DNA from: Verticillium longisporum
Taxonomy: Eukaryota > Ascomycota > Sordariomycetes > Glomerellales > Plectosphaerellaceae
Length of the DNA: 64,000 bases
Assembly: GCA_019188255.1 (NCBI GenBank)
Contig: JAETXT010000007.1
Location: forward strand, 2,108,001 to 2,172,000
Reading direction: 5' to 3'
Both the position numbers and the translations under genes were made by a program. How positions within the stretch are numbered: position 1 is the stretch's first letter; the number at the start of each line of letters is the position of its first letter. This document shows, one piece after another, positions 47,101 through 58,753 of the stretch. The notes under the pieces were generated by a model. It searched no databases. It was not told the origin of the DNA and was given only the letters and a program-made list of their open reading frames with translations.

Positions 47101-48386
47101 TCTTGACCCGGACCCTGATGATCTATGGCAGACGGTGAAGCGGAAGATGAGGGCTAATTAGCAGACCGGTCGTGTTCTTGCTCCTCTTTCCTAATCAGGA
47201 ACTCAACGCCGTCCAAGGTTTGATGCTATCACTCTTGCGCCGGCCGACTTCCGGCCCTCCATAGCTGACAAAGGCGACATCCTGCCATCTACCTGAACCT
47301 GTGAAATTGGTAAATCCTGACACGGGTTCTTCGGGTCTCGGTGGGGTGTTCACAAGACGCCGCCCGCCAACAGCTTTTGTCCTGGACCTTCGGAATACCG
47401 GACATCGGGAAATCGTAACTCTTAGGAAACTCTGTTTTCTCGCGACAGGCCCGACTGATTTGCTAGAGTACGTGTACGAACATTCCGCTCGGGGTGGCAT
47501 GTCCGTACACGGTACAACTTCCTGTGGTGCACCGGTCACAGAATAGCGGAACATGTTTGACGTTGTCCAAGCTCTTATAGATGGCATGCAGGTGCAGACG
47601 GCAAGCGGCAAGCGGCAAGCGGCAGATGTCAAGCGTGAGGCGAGATGTCGGCACTCATCCCCGTGTAGTCGATTGGGATGAGGGTGGTCTAGTGTGTCCC
47701 TGCCTACCTAGACAACCTACATGGTAACCCATTGACCAGCAGGTCTTAGCCACCTCCTTGAAGACCTGACAGGGAGGACACGTGGCATGGTGATGCTCAG
47801 AGCCGAGGTTTTGCCAGACAGATTCTCAGAACTGCGGCGCGCTTGTGGCGCGCTTAGCGTATGCTGGTAGCGATCATTTGTTATCGCAATCAGCCCTGGA
47901 CGCACGTAGCACCCTATGGCACCTGCTGGCCCGGGACCATACGAACGTATGATTTCATTGAGGCAATCGCATGCTCGAGAAAGTGGTGGCCAAAATTTTC
48001 CCCATCGTCGGCGTCAAGGCAACAACTATCGACTTCCGTCCATAGCCACGTTCAACAGAAACCGACATTGCATTGCGTCGCGCCGCCTGGCTTGAATTTG
48101 CATCGCCAAATCGGAATTGTCGGCAGTCGCGGCGCGTCTACGAGTCCGACAAGCCCCAAGGGAGTCCGAGGCTCAAGCCCTGCTTCCGTATCCCCAGTAT
48201 CTCCGAAGTAGCTTGCCACTCCACCCGAACGACACTTTGCCACACCGAAGTGTCCGCCCTGGTATCAGAATACATTTGCACTCGACGGAACGCACGCGCT
48301 CTTTCCGATATCTCGAGTGTTCCTCAACACGGTGGTCACAAATCAACGATCGAACCTCCATCGATCATTATAATGTGGGGACAGTA
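44140..48386. other. Gene-poor stretch, 4.2 kb
   Basis: The first part is the trehalase promoter. The rest holds short overlapping frames without domains or consistent codon use. A GGCAAGC heptamer repeat lies at about 47598-47623. A T-arm-like GGTTCGATCC at about 46468 has no matching tRNA body. I see no transposon ORF. Confidence 0.45.
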
Positions 48387-49252
48387 ATGCGCGCAGCGCC
48401 GGCGTCGCGTCAAACCTTCTCGGCCCAGGGTCAGACGTTCTGGAGGACAGCATGGCAACGCCAATACGTGGCTAGCAGGGCGCATTTGCAAACCTCAAGA
48501 GCCGGGATCAGAACCTTTGGGGGCAGTCGACGAATGCCCGAGTCATCACCGGCTGGCCGCATGAGTACCATGTTTCGCACATGGCACCGGTCCTTTCGGT
48601 TCTCAGCCATGAGGGGTAGCGAGAAGGCTGCCGGAGCAGCAGAAAAGCCTCTATCTCTGAGCCAGAGGTTGAAGAAGCTATCTAAGGAATACGGATGGAG
48701 CGCAGTCGGTGTCTACTTTGCTCTTAGCGTCCTCGACTTCCCGTTCTGCTTCTTGCTGGTTCGAATTGTCGGCACTGATAGGATAGGTCTGCAAACCTCT
48801 TGAAGATCGTTTTGACAAGAGGCTAACGTTGGTTACCTGACAGGTCAGCTCGAGCACTGGGTCATGTCCTGGGTCAAAAAGGCGATCCCAGATTGGGTCG
48901 AGGCCTGGTGGCACGAGTACCGGGCCGCCTTGAAGGGGTTGAAAAAGCAGCTCGGTACCGACGTGGTGAGCGAGTCGGTCGAGATGGCCGGCTGGGGAGT
49001 GGCTGAAGCGGAGGAGCACAACCGCGCCGAAGCCAGTAAGTTCTGTCCGTTTCGAGCTCTGATTCTGTTCCGAGGAGACAACTCACCAACTCTCACTTCC
49101 TAGGCTTAGGCACACAGCTTGCTCTGGCATACGCCATCCACAAGAGCTTCATCTTCCTTCGGGTACCCCTGACTGCAGCTGTGACGCCCAAGATTGTCAA
49201 GAAGCTGAGAGCCTGGGGGTGGAATATTGGCAAACGACAAACAAAAGCCTGA
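48387..49252 (+). CDS. DUF1279 / Nat2-like mitochondrial protein
   Basis: Three exons (48387-48786, 48844-49035, 49104-49252) give 246 residues with all joins in frame. The first 85 residues are Arg- and Ser-rich with few acidic residues, a likely mitochondrial transit sequence. The DUF1279 core begins LSQRLKKLSKEYGWSAVGVYFALSVLDFPFCFLLVRIVGTDRIG and ends GTQLALAYAIHKSFIFLRVPLTAAVTPKIVKKLRAWGW. Two hydrophobic segments suggest an inner-membrane protein. Animal FAM210 proteins share this domain; yeast Nat2 is annotated as an N-acetyltransferase but the sequence lacks a GNAT fold, so the biochemical role is unknown. An upstream in-frame extension to 48117 is open but does not look coding. Confidence 0.85.
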
Positions 49253-52200
49253 TGGGATTGGCCGAGTAACTTGCGGAGTACTACAGTAGAGACAGGGGTT
49301 GGAGGACGACATAGACGAAACGAGAACCTTAGAGTCCCCTACCTCAAGATGGGCCTCCGCCCCATGTAACAAATTTGTCGGATTAATGTACATAGTACGG
49401 ATAGCACACCTTGTAGCTTTGAGTTTTCGGATGTGGTCTGTCGCGTTCCAGCACATCGGTCATGACTAGCATGTCGAGAAGGCATCACCGCAAATGTAAT
49501 GTTGCCATCCTTGAATACATAGTATTCCACCCGCGATACTAGTCATGAAAGATATCGATTCTCTCACGTGCGTCATGCGGCAGTGGACCGACGATGGGGG
49601 TCCAGCCGGGCCCGAGTCGGACTTGAGTCGGTCAAGCGGATGACATAGCTTTAGGTAAGGCAACACAGAGAAAGGAGAAGGGGGAGAGGGTCAGGGCCAC
49701 CCTCGTTCTCGGCGTCATTCAAGTGGCTCCCGGTATTGCGTGATATCAACGGGCTGTGATAGAGATTCTCCGGGTGAGTGTTCTTGAAAATCAATGGTGG
49801 CATCACAGTAGCCATGCCTTTGGTGCTGGCTGGACATTGCCAAACAACCGCGTCAGGCTACAGAGGACGCTACTCCCGCATGCTCAGCTCCCGTGCTCGA
49901 CTTTTCTCACAAGAGACGACGGCCACAAGTCCGGCGCGGTCAGAAGGCTGGTTTCACGCCTGAGTGGGTTTAGGTGGATGAAACTAGAAGAACGGCGGTA
50001 GAACGACCGCTCCCGCCACGCCATCGATTGTTATGTGCCCAGGTACATTCAGCTAGTCCGCAGCTACCGTGTTGAGTCCCTGAACTAAATGGTCGACCGG
50101 ACCAAGGTGACAGGCGGACGGAAGGAATACTGGTGGTGGGCGGATCTTTCGGTGGTCTGTGGTGGCATCGTGATCGGTGATGGATTGGATTCGGAGAACG
50201 CTCGTGAAGGGAACAAAGGCGGAGCCAAAATGAGGTTACGACTCGCCCGCTAAGTGTCGACGGCGGGCTTGGCTGATTTGCATTACAACGGCTCCAGGGG
50301 TTTGAGTTCAGCCTCGAGTCGGAAAGAAGAGCGGTGGGCATCCATCAGGTGAGAGGCTCAACGTCGCGAGTCGGCTGATGGGTGGACAATCAACTGGGGA
50401 ACATGTCCTCTTCTCGCTCTCGCAAAGGATGCGCTTGCCGCATGGAAGCCACAATTGCGGCCAAGGAAACTTTGTTTGAGGCACCAGCCACTCTCAGGGC
50501 AGAATTCTCCTCACGACAGGCCCCAGATGACCCAGCAGCCCCACAAGCGCCCTGCACAGTAGCTTGGCCCCGCCGACAGGGCAGCGCTTTTGCCTGCCTT
50601 CAGTAGGCAAGCCCATAGGTGGTAGCTGGGCTTGCTGGGCAATACTGAAGTGAGGTGGGACGCGGCAGGGGCAGTGATGTGGGAAGATCTTGTTACCCAG
50701 AGTCAGGCACTTAGGTAAGGGAGGTACATGTACCTGGGTGCGTGCATTGCATAGCTCCTTCCCCAGTCCGTCTGTTGTCTGGCGTGGTTTGATGATGCAG
50801 GTGCATGTGCACCACACACACCCGCGGTTGTCCGAATTATCTGCATAGCCGCCGATGCCACAGCGCGACACAGTCGAGCGTCCTTGGGTGCCATCATCAC
50901 AAGTTCCCTCCCGAAACACCCAGGTCGGAGTTTTATCCATACGCGGCAACGCCTCGTGCCCAGAACCTGAGCTATCACACATCCTCACATGCGATACAGC
51001 GCCTCAGACGATGTTCCTCGTTACACTTCCTGATACTTACAACTTCGGCGCTTTCATCCTCTCTTGTTGGTGGGGCTGCTGCCTCCTGCGCCCCTCAACA
51101 GATCACCGTATCAGATCAACACCTTGCATCGGGACAATTGTGTTGCATCATCATAGCCTTGTGCTCTACGCTACGTGCGCTGTGCACCATTCTACTTGGC
51201 TCGTCAGTTAATAGAACTATTATTCATCAGAACTCATCCAATTCGCGGGCACCGATCATACGTCCACGGCCTTCCCTGGTTCCCTGGTTTCCTCCATCAA
51301 TAGCCAAGCTGAGAACAATAATATGATCCCTGTCAGCTTTTGCCAGACATCCATCTCCATTGTCAGGCTGGTCCTCTATCATCGTGCTATGCATCTTTTG
51401 GCATCCGGTAACTTTGACTATCACTCTTTCACTGCCTTTGCCTATGCCGCTCGGGCCCCCTCCCCACGCGCGCCCGCCTCGCTGTTCCAGGTTCCGACTA
51501 TCTCTCATCTGGCCACTTTGGGCGGGGGTAAAGGTCCATCTGCGACGGCACAGCTTTGTGTACGCCTCCTGTTCGGTGCTAACACGGATAACCGACTGGC
51601 AGACCGAGCGAAGTACACTCTGGTGCCTGCGAGTCAACCCGCACAACGAGAGTTCAGATGTCATGCTAGGCGACTTATAGGAAGATGCAAGTCCCTTGCT
51701 ACCAGCCTGCAAGTGGATATCAGACGTGAACGTCGGTAATCCGTCAACGATGCGAAAGAATACCTTCGATCAATGAGAGGTAAAGAGCAGATCAGAAGCC
51801 AGTGCCTGTCACTATTTGATGGCTGCCTCACAACCTTCTGTTGGTGGTATTCACTTGGGGCTTCCAGTGGCATTCACCTATTGCCAGGTGGCCTGTGCCC
51901 TGGCACCTCCCATAGCTTAGTTCCAGGCACCCTCCTGCCCTAGAGAATAGCTTCCCAATACACACCTTTCTTCTCAGACCCTTGACATCCAACACCTTCC
52001 ACTCAAGATATACGTACCGGGCAACCGGTTGTGTTGATTGGTTTGCCTGGGAACACCCAACGTGACGGAGATGACATTCTTCATCGGAGGTTTCTCCGGC
52101 GCCCCTACGCCTTCTTTCGGACTTGTTTGGGTTACTATTTGAGGAATGAGGACCAAGTCTAGAAGGATCACAAAGTCAGACGACGCAGCTCTTGCCACCT

Positions 52201-52858
52201 TGTCAGAACATTGCGTTACGGTTATCGGCTCCGGAGGGTAATCATCTGAGTGCGCCAAGGAAGTCCGCCTCGCCCGTGCGCATGCAACATGGACACCGCG
52301 CCACGGCGGCGATTACATGCCGCGAGTGTTCCTCTAGCAGACACCTACAAGTCGTAAGAGACATGGCTAATGAATTATCGTTGGCTAAGCGCGTTCGCAC
52401 GTAGCAGACACAGAAGAGCGAGAACTATGCATGTGACGAAATCTACCCAACCGGCGGACGGGTGAGCAGGGCACGTCGATGGCTTAAGCCACCAAGCCGC
52501 TTCCTTCAATACATTCTATCCATGTACCACGGTGACAGTATAGTTAATAGCAAGCGACCACCCCGTTGACACATCCCTGTGGATTTAATCCGTGCCGCAC
52601 GCTGCTCCAAAGTATCCAGGCTGACGATCTTGGGTAACGAGTTCTATGATTCCCACTCCATGCCGTTTTCCTTAAAAGCACCAGAATACCACCACGGTTA
52701 TGCCGTAGTACTGTTGGCAGTCCTCGTGCGCTTCTGTGGAGCGTAGGTGCACTATCCCCACGACTCTCAGTTCACGTTTGTGCTGAGACTCCCTCGTTCG
52801 TCCTGACCACAAGCCAAAGATGGACGAGAAGACCTGCCACGGAACCGTAACAGCCCTC

Positions 52859-52927
52859 GGACCAGGATCACGGCCTGGATATGAGTATGGCCGGGACCAG
52901 GACTAGGCCTGGATATGAGGATGGGCC
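52859..52927 (+). repeat. Imperfect 34-35 bp tandem duplication
   Basis: Both halves read GGACCAGGA, a variable triplet, then GGCCTGGATATGAG, a variable base and ATGG. Non-coding context. Confidence 0.85.
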
Positions 52928-53668
52928 CAGCCCAAGACCGACCGCCGGGGCCGACATCTTCCCAGGTCAGGGGGAGATTGTACATGTAGCTGGGTACCCA
53001 CTCTTCTCTAGCCACAGAGCCATGCGGAGGGTTGGTCGAAGCCTCAGGGCAGAATGGCTGCCCATGGTCCGACATCTCGCCTCCGCTCCCGCTTCTAGAG
53101 TTCTTCCTTTTGCCTCAGGTCGATCTCAGAAATGGATGATCCGTGCACCGAAGCCACCAATCTGGCAAAAGCCCCGGTAAGGTTGAGTCAACTTACCAAC
53201 AGACTTCGGTCCATGTGAAGTCTCTCCTCCCTTCTTGAATTCCGTTTCATTGACCATGACAAGCTTTCAATCGTTGCCTTGTGATGACTCTCCCCGGTCT
53301 AATTCCATGCGAAGGGCTAATTAGGTTGCCGCAAGAAAGAGCATGGCTCGTATGCTGTTGTGCGCCCGTAAGAAAACGTCACTGCCGAAGGGATTCTGTC
53401 AGGCGCCTAATTTAGAGACAATTACTTTTGGTCATCCAGACCTCTGCGGCCTGCTCAGCTGGCAGATGATAAACCCCTCGAATATATTGTGGTTTATCCT
53501 TGATGCTTTCCAGGGTTTACATGTACTCGTACACGAGGACGACGCCGCGATGGAAAACGTATACATGTAGTGATGTCTTGTTCATCTATTCATGAGTTCC
53601 AAGAGAGCAAGGCAGGGGAAGGGAACTCCACCTCAACCCCCTTGCACGCCCCCGACCCAGGCCTGCTT

Positions 53669-53671
<3 letters not shown>

Positions 53672-53706
<35 letters not shown>
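53672..53706 (+). repeat. (CT)n microsatellite
   Basis: An uninterrupted CT run of about 17 units. Confidence 0.95.
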
Positions 53707-53708
<2 letters not shown>

Positions 53709-54472
53709 AACCACGCCCCCTGGCCAAGGTACTAAGAAGCTAACGCCTGCCACCACGTTTTTAGGCTGTCAGGCCAGGGAGGTGGTCCAGCGTAGGTACA
53801 TCCGCCAGAAGGTACTTGTCACGGTACCCGACGCCTTTCACCACTGTCGCTTGCATGAGCTGCCTGCCACAGGCGCGCAAAACGAGACGACGCGACCACC
53901 CCCTCCCCCTCCCCGTCCCCAGCCTACCTAACTTTCCCTTACCCTGATCCTGGCATGAATGACTTGCAACATACTTTTATCTCATCGCACCCCCTTCCCC
54001 CTCCCCCCACCCTTTCCTCCCACGCCCCCCACCCTTTCCTCCCACGCCCCCTCCCTCCCCAATTCAAGTGATACCTTCGCCGCTGAAGACGCTAGGAGAG
54101 AACTGGCCATCTTCTGGCCGTTGACGCTGGTCTTTCTATAAGAGACCCTTGTCGTCCCAGACATCTTGATCAGCTTGAAATGCTGCGCACTGCTCTCACG
54201 TCGTTCACGTTCCGTACCACAGTGCAACTGATCTCCTCTTCTTTGCAACGTCAACGCAGACCAAGGTGTCGTTACTTTCGTGCTGTTGTGAGCACCGTGC
54301 CCCGGAGTAAGAGGCCTGTTCCCTGGGTCGCCCCCAAACCCGGCACCCTCATCCACCCTCATCCATACCTACCTTCGGGTGACCAGCACCGATACCTCCA
54401 GGGCGTCTTACAAAACCGTCCTTCAAGTCCGCCACCCGAAATTTGTCCCATCCTGCACTCCCTTCCACCTAC

Positions 54473-54499
54473 CTATATATATATATATATACACACACA
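54473..54499 (+). repeat. (TA)n(CA)n microsatellite
   Basis: A TA run passes into a CA run about 20 bases upstream of the ATG at 54520, so it would lie in the promoter or leader of that gene. Confidence 0.9.
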
Positions 54500-54519
54500 T
54501 CCCACTCCTTAGACACACA

Positions 54520-54960
54520 ATGCTGTCTCTCAACCCGCAACAAGACTATCAACACCAGCCTCGCTGCCTCCCATTCAGACCCTTCACCTCAGGCCGCCCC
54601 TCCTCCGACCTGCCGTTGTACACCATGGCCATGGGCAACAGCACCGCAAGTGGCCTCGGTGCCTCTTCCTCGGCAAAACTGTCCAAGACTGCCACGACTT
54701 CATCTGCCACCGTGGCGCAAGCTCTCGAGGTTGCACGAGAGAGCCCAGACGGCGCCTCGGATTCCACAATCAGCGGTATCCTCGAGGAGGCCCTGGAACA
54801 GACTTGGTCCAAAATCACCGCACAGCCAAGCTCCTACATCATGAGCCGAGACGAGTTTGCCGTCTTCAACTACTTCCAACATCGGTTTGTCGATAACCGT
54901 ACCGCGACGGAGGCGAGAAGCCGGTATTGGGACAATATGACAGGGCCACCCGCCAACTAA
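54520..54960 (+). CDS. Small conserved-looking fungal protein of unknown function
   Basis: A single exon of 146 residues from the ATG at 54520. A later ATG (54625, MAMGNSTAS) is possible and would remove a poorly protein-like N-terminus. The C-terminal half, ILEEALEQTWSKITAQPSSYIMSRDEFAVFNYFQHRFVDNRTATEARSRYWDNM (about residues 88-142), is clearly helical. It resembles a C-terminal motif (SY.M.RDEFAVFNYFQ.RF) I associate with several short uncharacterised fungal proteins. The upstream part is Ser/Ala/Thr-rich and probably disordered. No membrane segment. Confidence 0.65.
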   Translation: MLSLNPQQDYQHQPRCLPFRPFTSGRPSSDLPLYTMAMGNSTASGLGASSSAKLSKTATTSSATVAQALEVARESPDGASDSTISGILEEALEQTWSKITAQPSSYIMSRDEFAVFNYFQHRFVDNRTATEARSRYWDNMTGPPAN

Positions 54961-56559
54961 GAAGGGAGGGGAAAGGGCCCGATGCCGTGACGGCGCTTCG
55001 CCAGATGGACGCAGACCCTAATCAACCTACCCTAGTAGCACTGCAGATGTTGGTGCTGCTCCAGACTTTGGCTTGGCGACACCCCTCCCTATCCCCGCTC
55101 CTCCGTCGGGCGAAAGCAGCAGAGCTCTCTGTTCCTGCAAACATGAGCCCATTCCACTGCATCGTTACGAGCGCCCTCATACTTGCAACCCAACCTCGCC
55201 GTTCAGGCCAATCGGGTCGAAACAATCTCGGCTCTTGGCGGTCATACGCTGCAACACCGGAGCATCAACTCCTCGCTCACGCTCACAAGGGCACAGGTCG
55301 CGCCCGGGCGAAGTGTTGGACAGACACAGCGGTTGGTGTACCCGGGGCGAGAGCTTCCCGTTCGGGGCCAACGTATTCGTTCCTGGCCGGTCTTGTGTCA
55401 CTCCAACCTTGTCGACACCCAGCAACGGCTAAGGGTTCCTTGTATGACGGGAGTCTGAGGCTACCGTGTCTCATCTGCCGACGACCCCGTGGTCACTGGA
55501 TGATTGTCATCGAACGCCGTTTCGACCATGTGTTCGTCAGAACCGCCCACGGCCGACAAGGCGATGTACAAAACCCTGGCACTGCCAGCATGGTGATTGT
55601 GGCTCTGCGTCGTTTTAGTGTTTTTGGATGATACCTCCAGTATACCGCTGATTTTCTGCATACTCGTCAGCATTGCGAGGAGCCACACCTTGTATTTTTC
55701 ATTATTGGCGCACGAGGGGTTTCGTTTTTTTTTTGGACCATCATGACAGCACTCAACGGCTTATTTCGAGGACGATTCAGGTTTCTCACCCTTAGAAGGG
55801 ATGACCAGCCTGGGCTACAAGACACAATTTAATCAATGACACATAACAAATGGCCATGAGGTGGTTGCGACGAGAAGATCGTACAAGCCATGCTCCTGCT
55901 TTGGTTTCCTGGCGATTCATGTAGCTGGATGTGGTTGAGAGGTTCTGACCCGATGTTGAAGCTACACCGGACCAATGACGGAGGGGATTCGGAACATTCT
56001 GCCGTCATGCACTGACCAGAGGTGGGTACACAAGTTGACAGGGTACCTAGGCATTTACCAAATGGTACCTAGACTGGCGCGATACCACTGTAATCTTTTC
56101 AGGGCAGCCGCCAAGAGCCTGGGAATTAGGTACTTGTACCTCATCTCCCCCTCACCCCCGGCCCCTCTGCCTGCCTACAAGTACGTACCTTACGTCATCT
56201 TTCTGTGTCAACCATTGCACGTTGACACTGCGGCCCACCACTGTTTGATGGCCAACCGCCATGGAGTAAACATTCTGGATACGACATTCAGCATTCAACG
56301 TCCACACTTTGTTTACGTTCATATGGAGAATCCCACCGTCGCACGACTCATCGATTAGGACGTGCAGCTATTGGGCTTTTAACTCCGAAAATTGCTTCGG
56401 GCCAACTGATTCAGCAGGTGCGCCTCAGCTGACGTACACCTCCCCACGCTTGCCAGTGTCACGACTCACAACCCTTTGGTGCCACGACACCCACTCGGTG
56501 CAGCATCGGCATTCTCCCATACAAACCTCCAAATTCTGACGTTGGATACCGAACTCATC
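54961..56559. other. Intergenic, 1.6 kb
   Basis: An open frame at 54927-55631 (plus) overlaps the end of the previous gene and has no domain-like sequence. The right end is the promoter of the PNGase-like gene. Nothing else recognised. Confidence 0.45.
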
Positions 56560-58753
56560 ATGCTGCTGTTGCGTGGCTGGATTATCGTAGCAGCACTGGC
56601 GGTCCCTGGCTTGAGTCTACACCCGGAGGTGTTCGCCTTGTCACGCCAGGCGTCTAACGACTCGCAAAAGCCGATCTCGCACGCCTCGCAGTCCCTGAAT
56701 GGCAATTCCCAGCCTTTGCAGTGTTTCCAGGTCGCCCAGCCAGTGCTGGGCCGACGGGGCCAGTGTACCAGGCTGACAACGAACCCGGATTCGATGCTGT
56801 GCGGTCGAAGGACTCCTGCGTTGTGCAACTCATGTCCCACTCCTTCGGCTTCAGCTATGGAAAGCCGTTCGTCGGTGAGTGAATACACTCTGCTGGAAGA
56901 CAAGACGACACACTAGAGCTGAAGCTGACAAAGAGCCGCAGGCCATTATACCCCCGCCTGCATGCGAATTCGACAGGGTTATTATGAACTTTACTGTCAG
57001 CTCGTCGGGACGGCAGTTTGATCGTTTGGCCCTGATGTTTCTCAATGACACTGAAGTGTGGCGAACTTCGACTGCCGAGCCGAAGCCAACCCCTGGTATT
57101 GTGTGGACGTACTGGAAGGACATGACGGAGTTTCTCGCCCTCTGGAGGTCGCCTCAGACGATCATATTTGAACTCGGAAACCTCGTTGGTACGTGCTCTG
57201 ACGAATCTGGGGAAAAGAAAGAAATCTCCAGCTCCGTGCTTCTCCTGCCAGAAGCTGACTCTCCAATAGACGAGACGTATACAGGTTCCTTCAACTGCAC
57301 ACTGACGGCAACCTTCTTCAAGAGCCAAGTAACCCGTCAGCACCAGGGTGGCACCCCAGCCGACATGATCATCGCCATATCAGCAAAGAATGGTGCGTCT
57401 GGGAAGGGGAGCGCATGGTCTTTGCCCTCTGAGCAGGCTGTCAGCACGATCTACTTCCCACAACACGCCAACCGTGCTGTGTTTTCCCTCTCGGCCAACG
57501 GGCAGATGGCAGAGGAGTTTTGGTGGAGCAACGTGCTCCAAAGCGACGTTGATACATTCAACGATACTGCCAGCAGCATGCCAGGCTTGAGCCCGTTTCG
57601 AGAAGTCCAGTTGTACATCGATGATCAGTTGGCGGGGGTGCAGTGGCCTTTTCCCGTCGTATTTACGGGTGGTGTGTCCCCAGCTTTGCACCGCCCCATT
57701 GTTGGGCTCGAGGCGTTTGACTTGCGCGAGCATGAGATTGACGTTTCAGCATGGCTGCCCGTCCTGTGCGATGGCCAGTCACATACTTTTCAAATCAGGG
57801 TAGTGGGTATTGATGATGACACAGCACCAGCCTCCTTGTCAGATAAGATCGACGCTTACTGGGTTGTCACGGGGAAGATCTTCGTCTGGCTAGACGAGCC
57901 GGGCTCCGTCACAACAGGCGCGGCGCCCAAAGTCGATGTCCCGGAGCCACTTCTATTAATCTCGCACCAACGACAGCAGGATGGTCACGGAGTCAACGAA
58001 TTACTCGACTACTCACTTCGGGTGCGGCGCGCAGTCTCGGTTACGGGAGAAGTTCGCACCCAAAAGGGCACATACCAAGCCTGGTGGCATCAAGAGTTGA
58101 CGTACAGCAATCTGGGCCATGTTAGTTCCTTCGGCACCAATCAAATCAACAGGATGACCATTTCGGGTGCAGATGAGGCCTCCGGTCCACGACAGTACGC
58201 CAAGGAGTATTCATACCCTCTCTATGCAAACACAAGCTTCAGCATCGGGTCGGACAAAAGCCTGACCATAGAAGCGGAGCTCGAGCAAGGTCTACGCCTC
58301 AAAACCTGGGGCCATGCCATTTTCGCATCAGGCCTTGAGGCCTTTGGTGCTGTCAGCCAAGATGGTAATCAGCCATTGGGTTGCAAGCTTGAAACCTTAC
58401 GAACAGGCAAAGCAGGCTTCCACCAGTCTGGGGACCGCCGGCGCAGTTCCGGCTCGGGCTGGACGCGGCAGGACTTTTACTTTGGTGGCATTGACTCAGG
58501 CTCCAAAGACGACGTCGCGCTCTACGTTCGAAACGTGATGGCCATCAACGACACGGTTGTCTCTGATCGCGAAGTAAGTAGCAGGCAGGGTGACAGCAGC
58601 GGTGAGCGCACGATCCTCCGAAATGATGGGAAGCCCGCTACGCCGTCAAACTCGCGCCAGAATGCTGGACAGTTTGCGCCACCCAAAGGCAAACACACGC
58701 TCTGGGGTTCGTGGGGCGAGTCGGGACATGTCGTGGGGCTTGATGAGTGGTGA
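56560..58753 (+). CDS. Secreted PNGase A-like amidase, with two apparent compensating indels
   Basis: Related to peptide-N4-(N-acetyl-beta-glucosaminyl)asparagine amidase A, which removes N-glycans from glycoproteins. Starts with a signal peptide (MLLLRGWIIVAALAVPGLSL). Exon 1 is 56560-56874, exon 2 56942-57188, exon 3 57270-58753. Family features are LQCFQVAQPVLG at the N-terminus, CEFDRVIMNFTVSSSGRQFDRLALMFLNDTEVWRTSTAEP, NLV/DETYTGSFNCTL across the second intron, and GVQWPFPVVFTGGVSPALHRPIVGLEAFDLREHEIDVSAWLPVLCDGQSHTF. After LG near 56748-56752 one C seems missing: the next frame reads TGPVYQADNEPGFDAVRSKDSCVVQLMSHSFGFSYGKPFVG. A C run at 56951-56955 seems one base too long before PPACEFD, restoring the frame. 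Confidence 0.85.

Larger units (their letters stand above)
49253..54519. other. Gene-poor stretch, 5.3 kb
   Basis: No gene recognised on either strand. It contains an imperfect 34-35 bp duplication (52859-52927), a long CT microsatellite (53672-53706), a 22-bp C-rich tandem pair (about 54004-54047) and a TA/CA microsatellite (54473-54499) just before the next gene. Short frames such as 51227-51712 (minus) and 50805-51326 (plus) lie on opposite strands of the same DNA, and neither has a domain-like profile. Confidence 0.45.

Noticed and set aside
54927..55631. 234-codon open frame after the small conserved gene
   Set aside because: Starts inside the preceding gene, has no domain-like segment, and competes with other frames on both strands.
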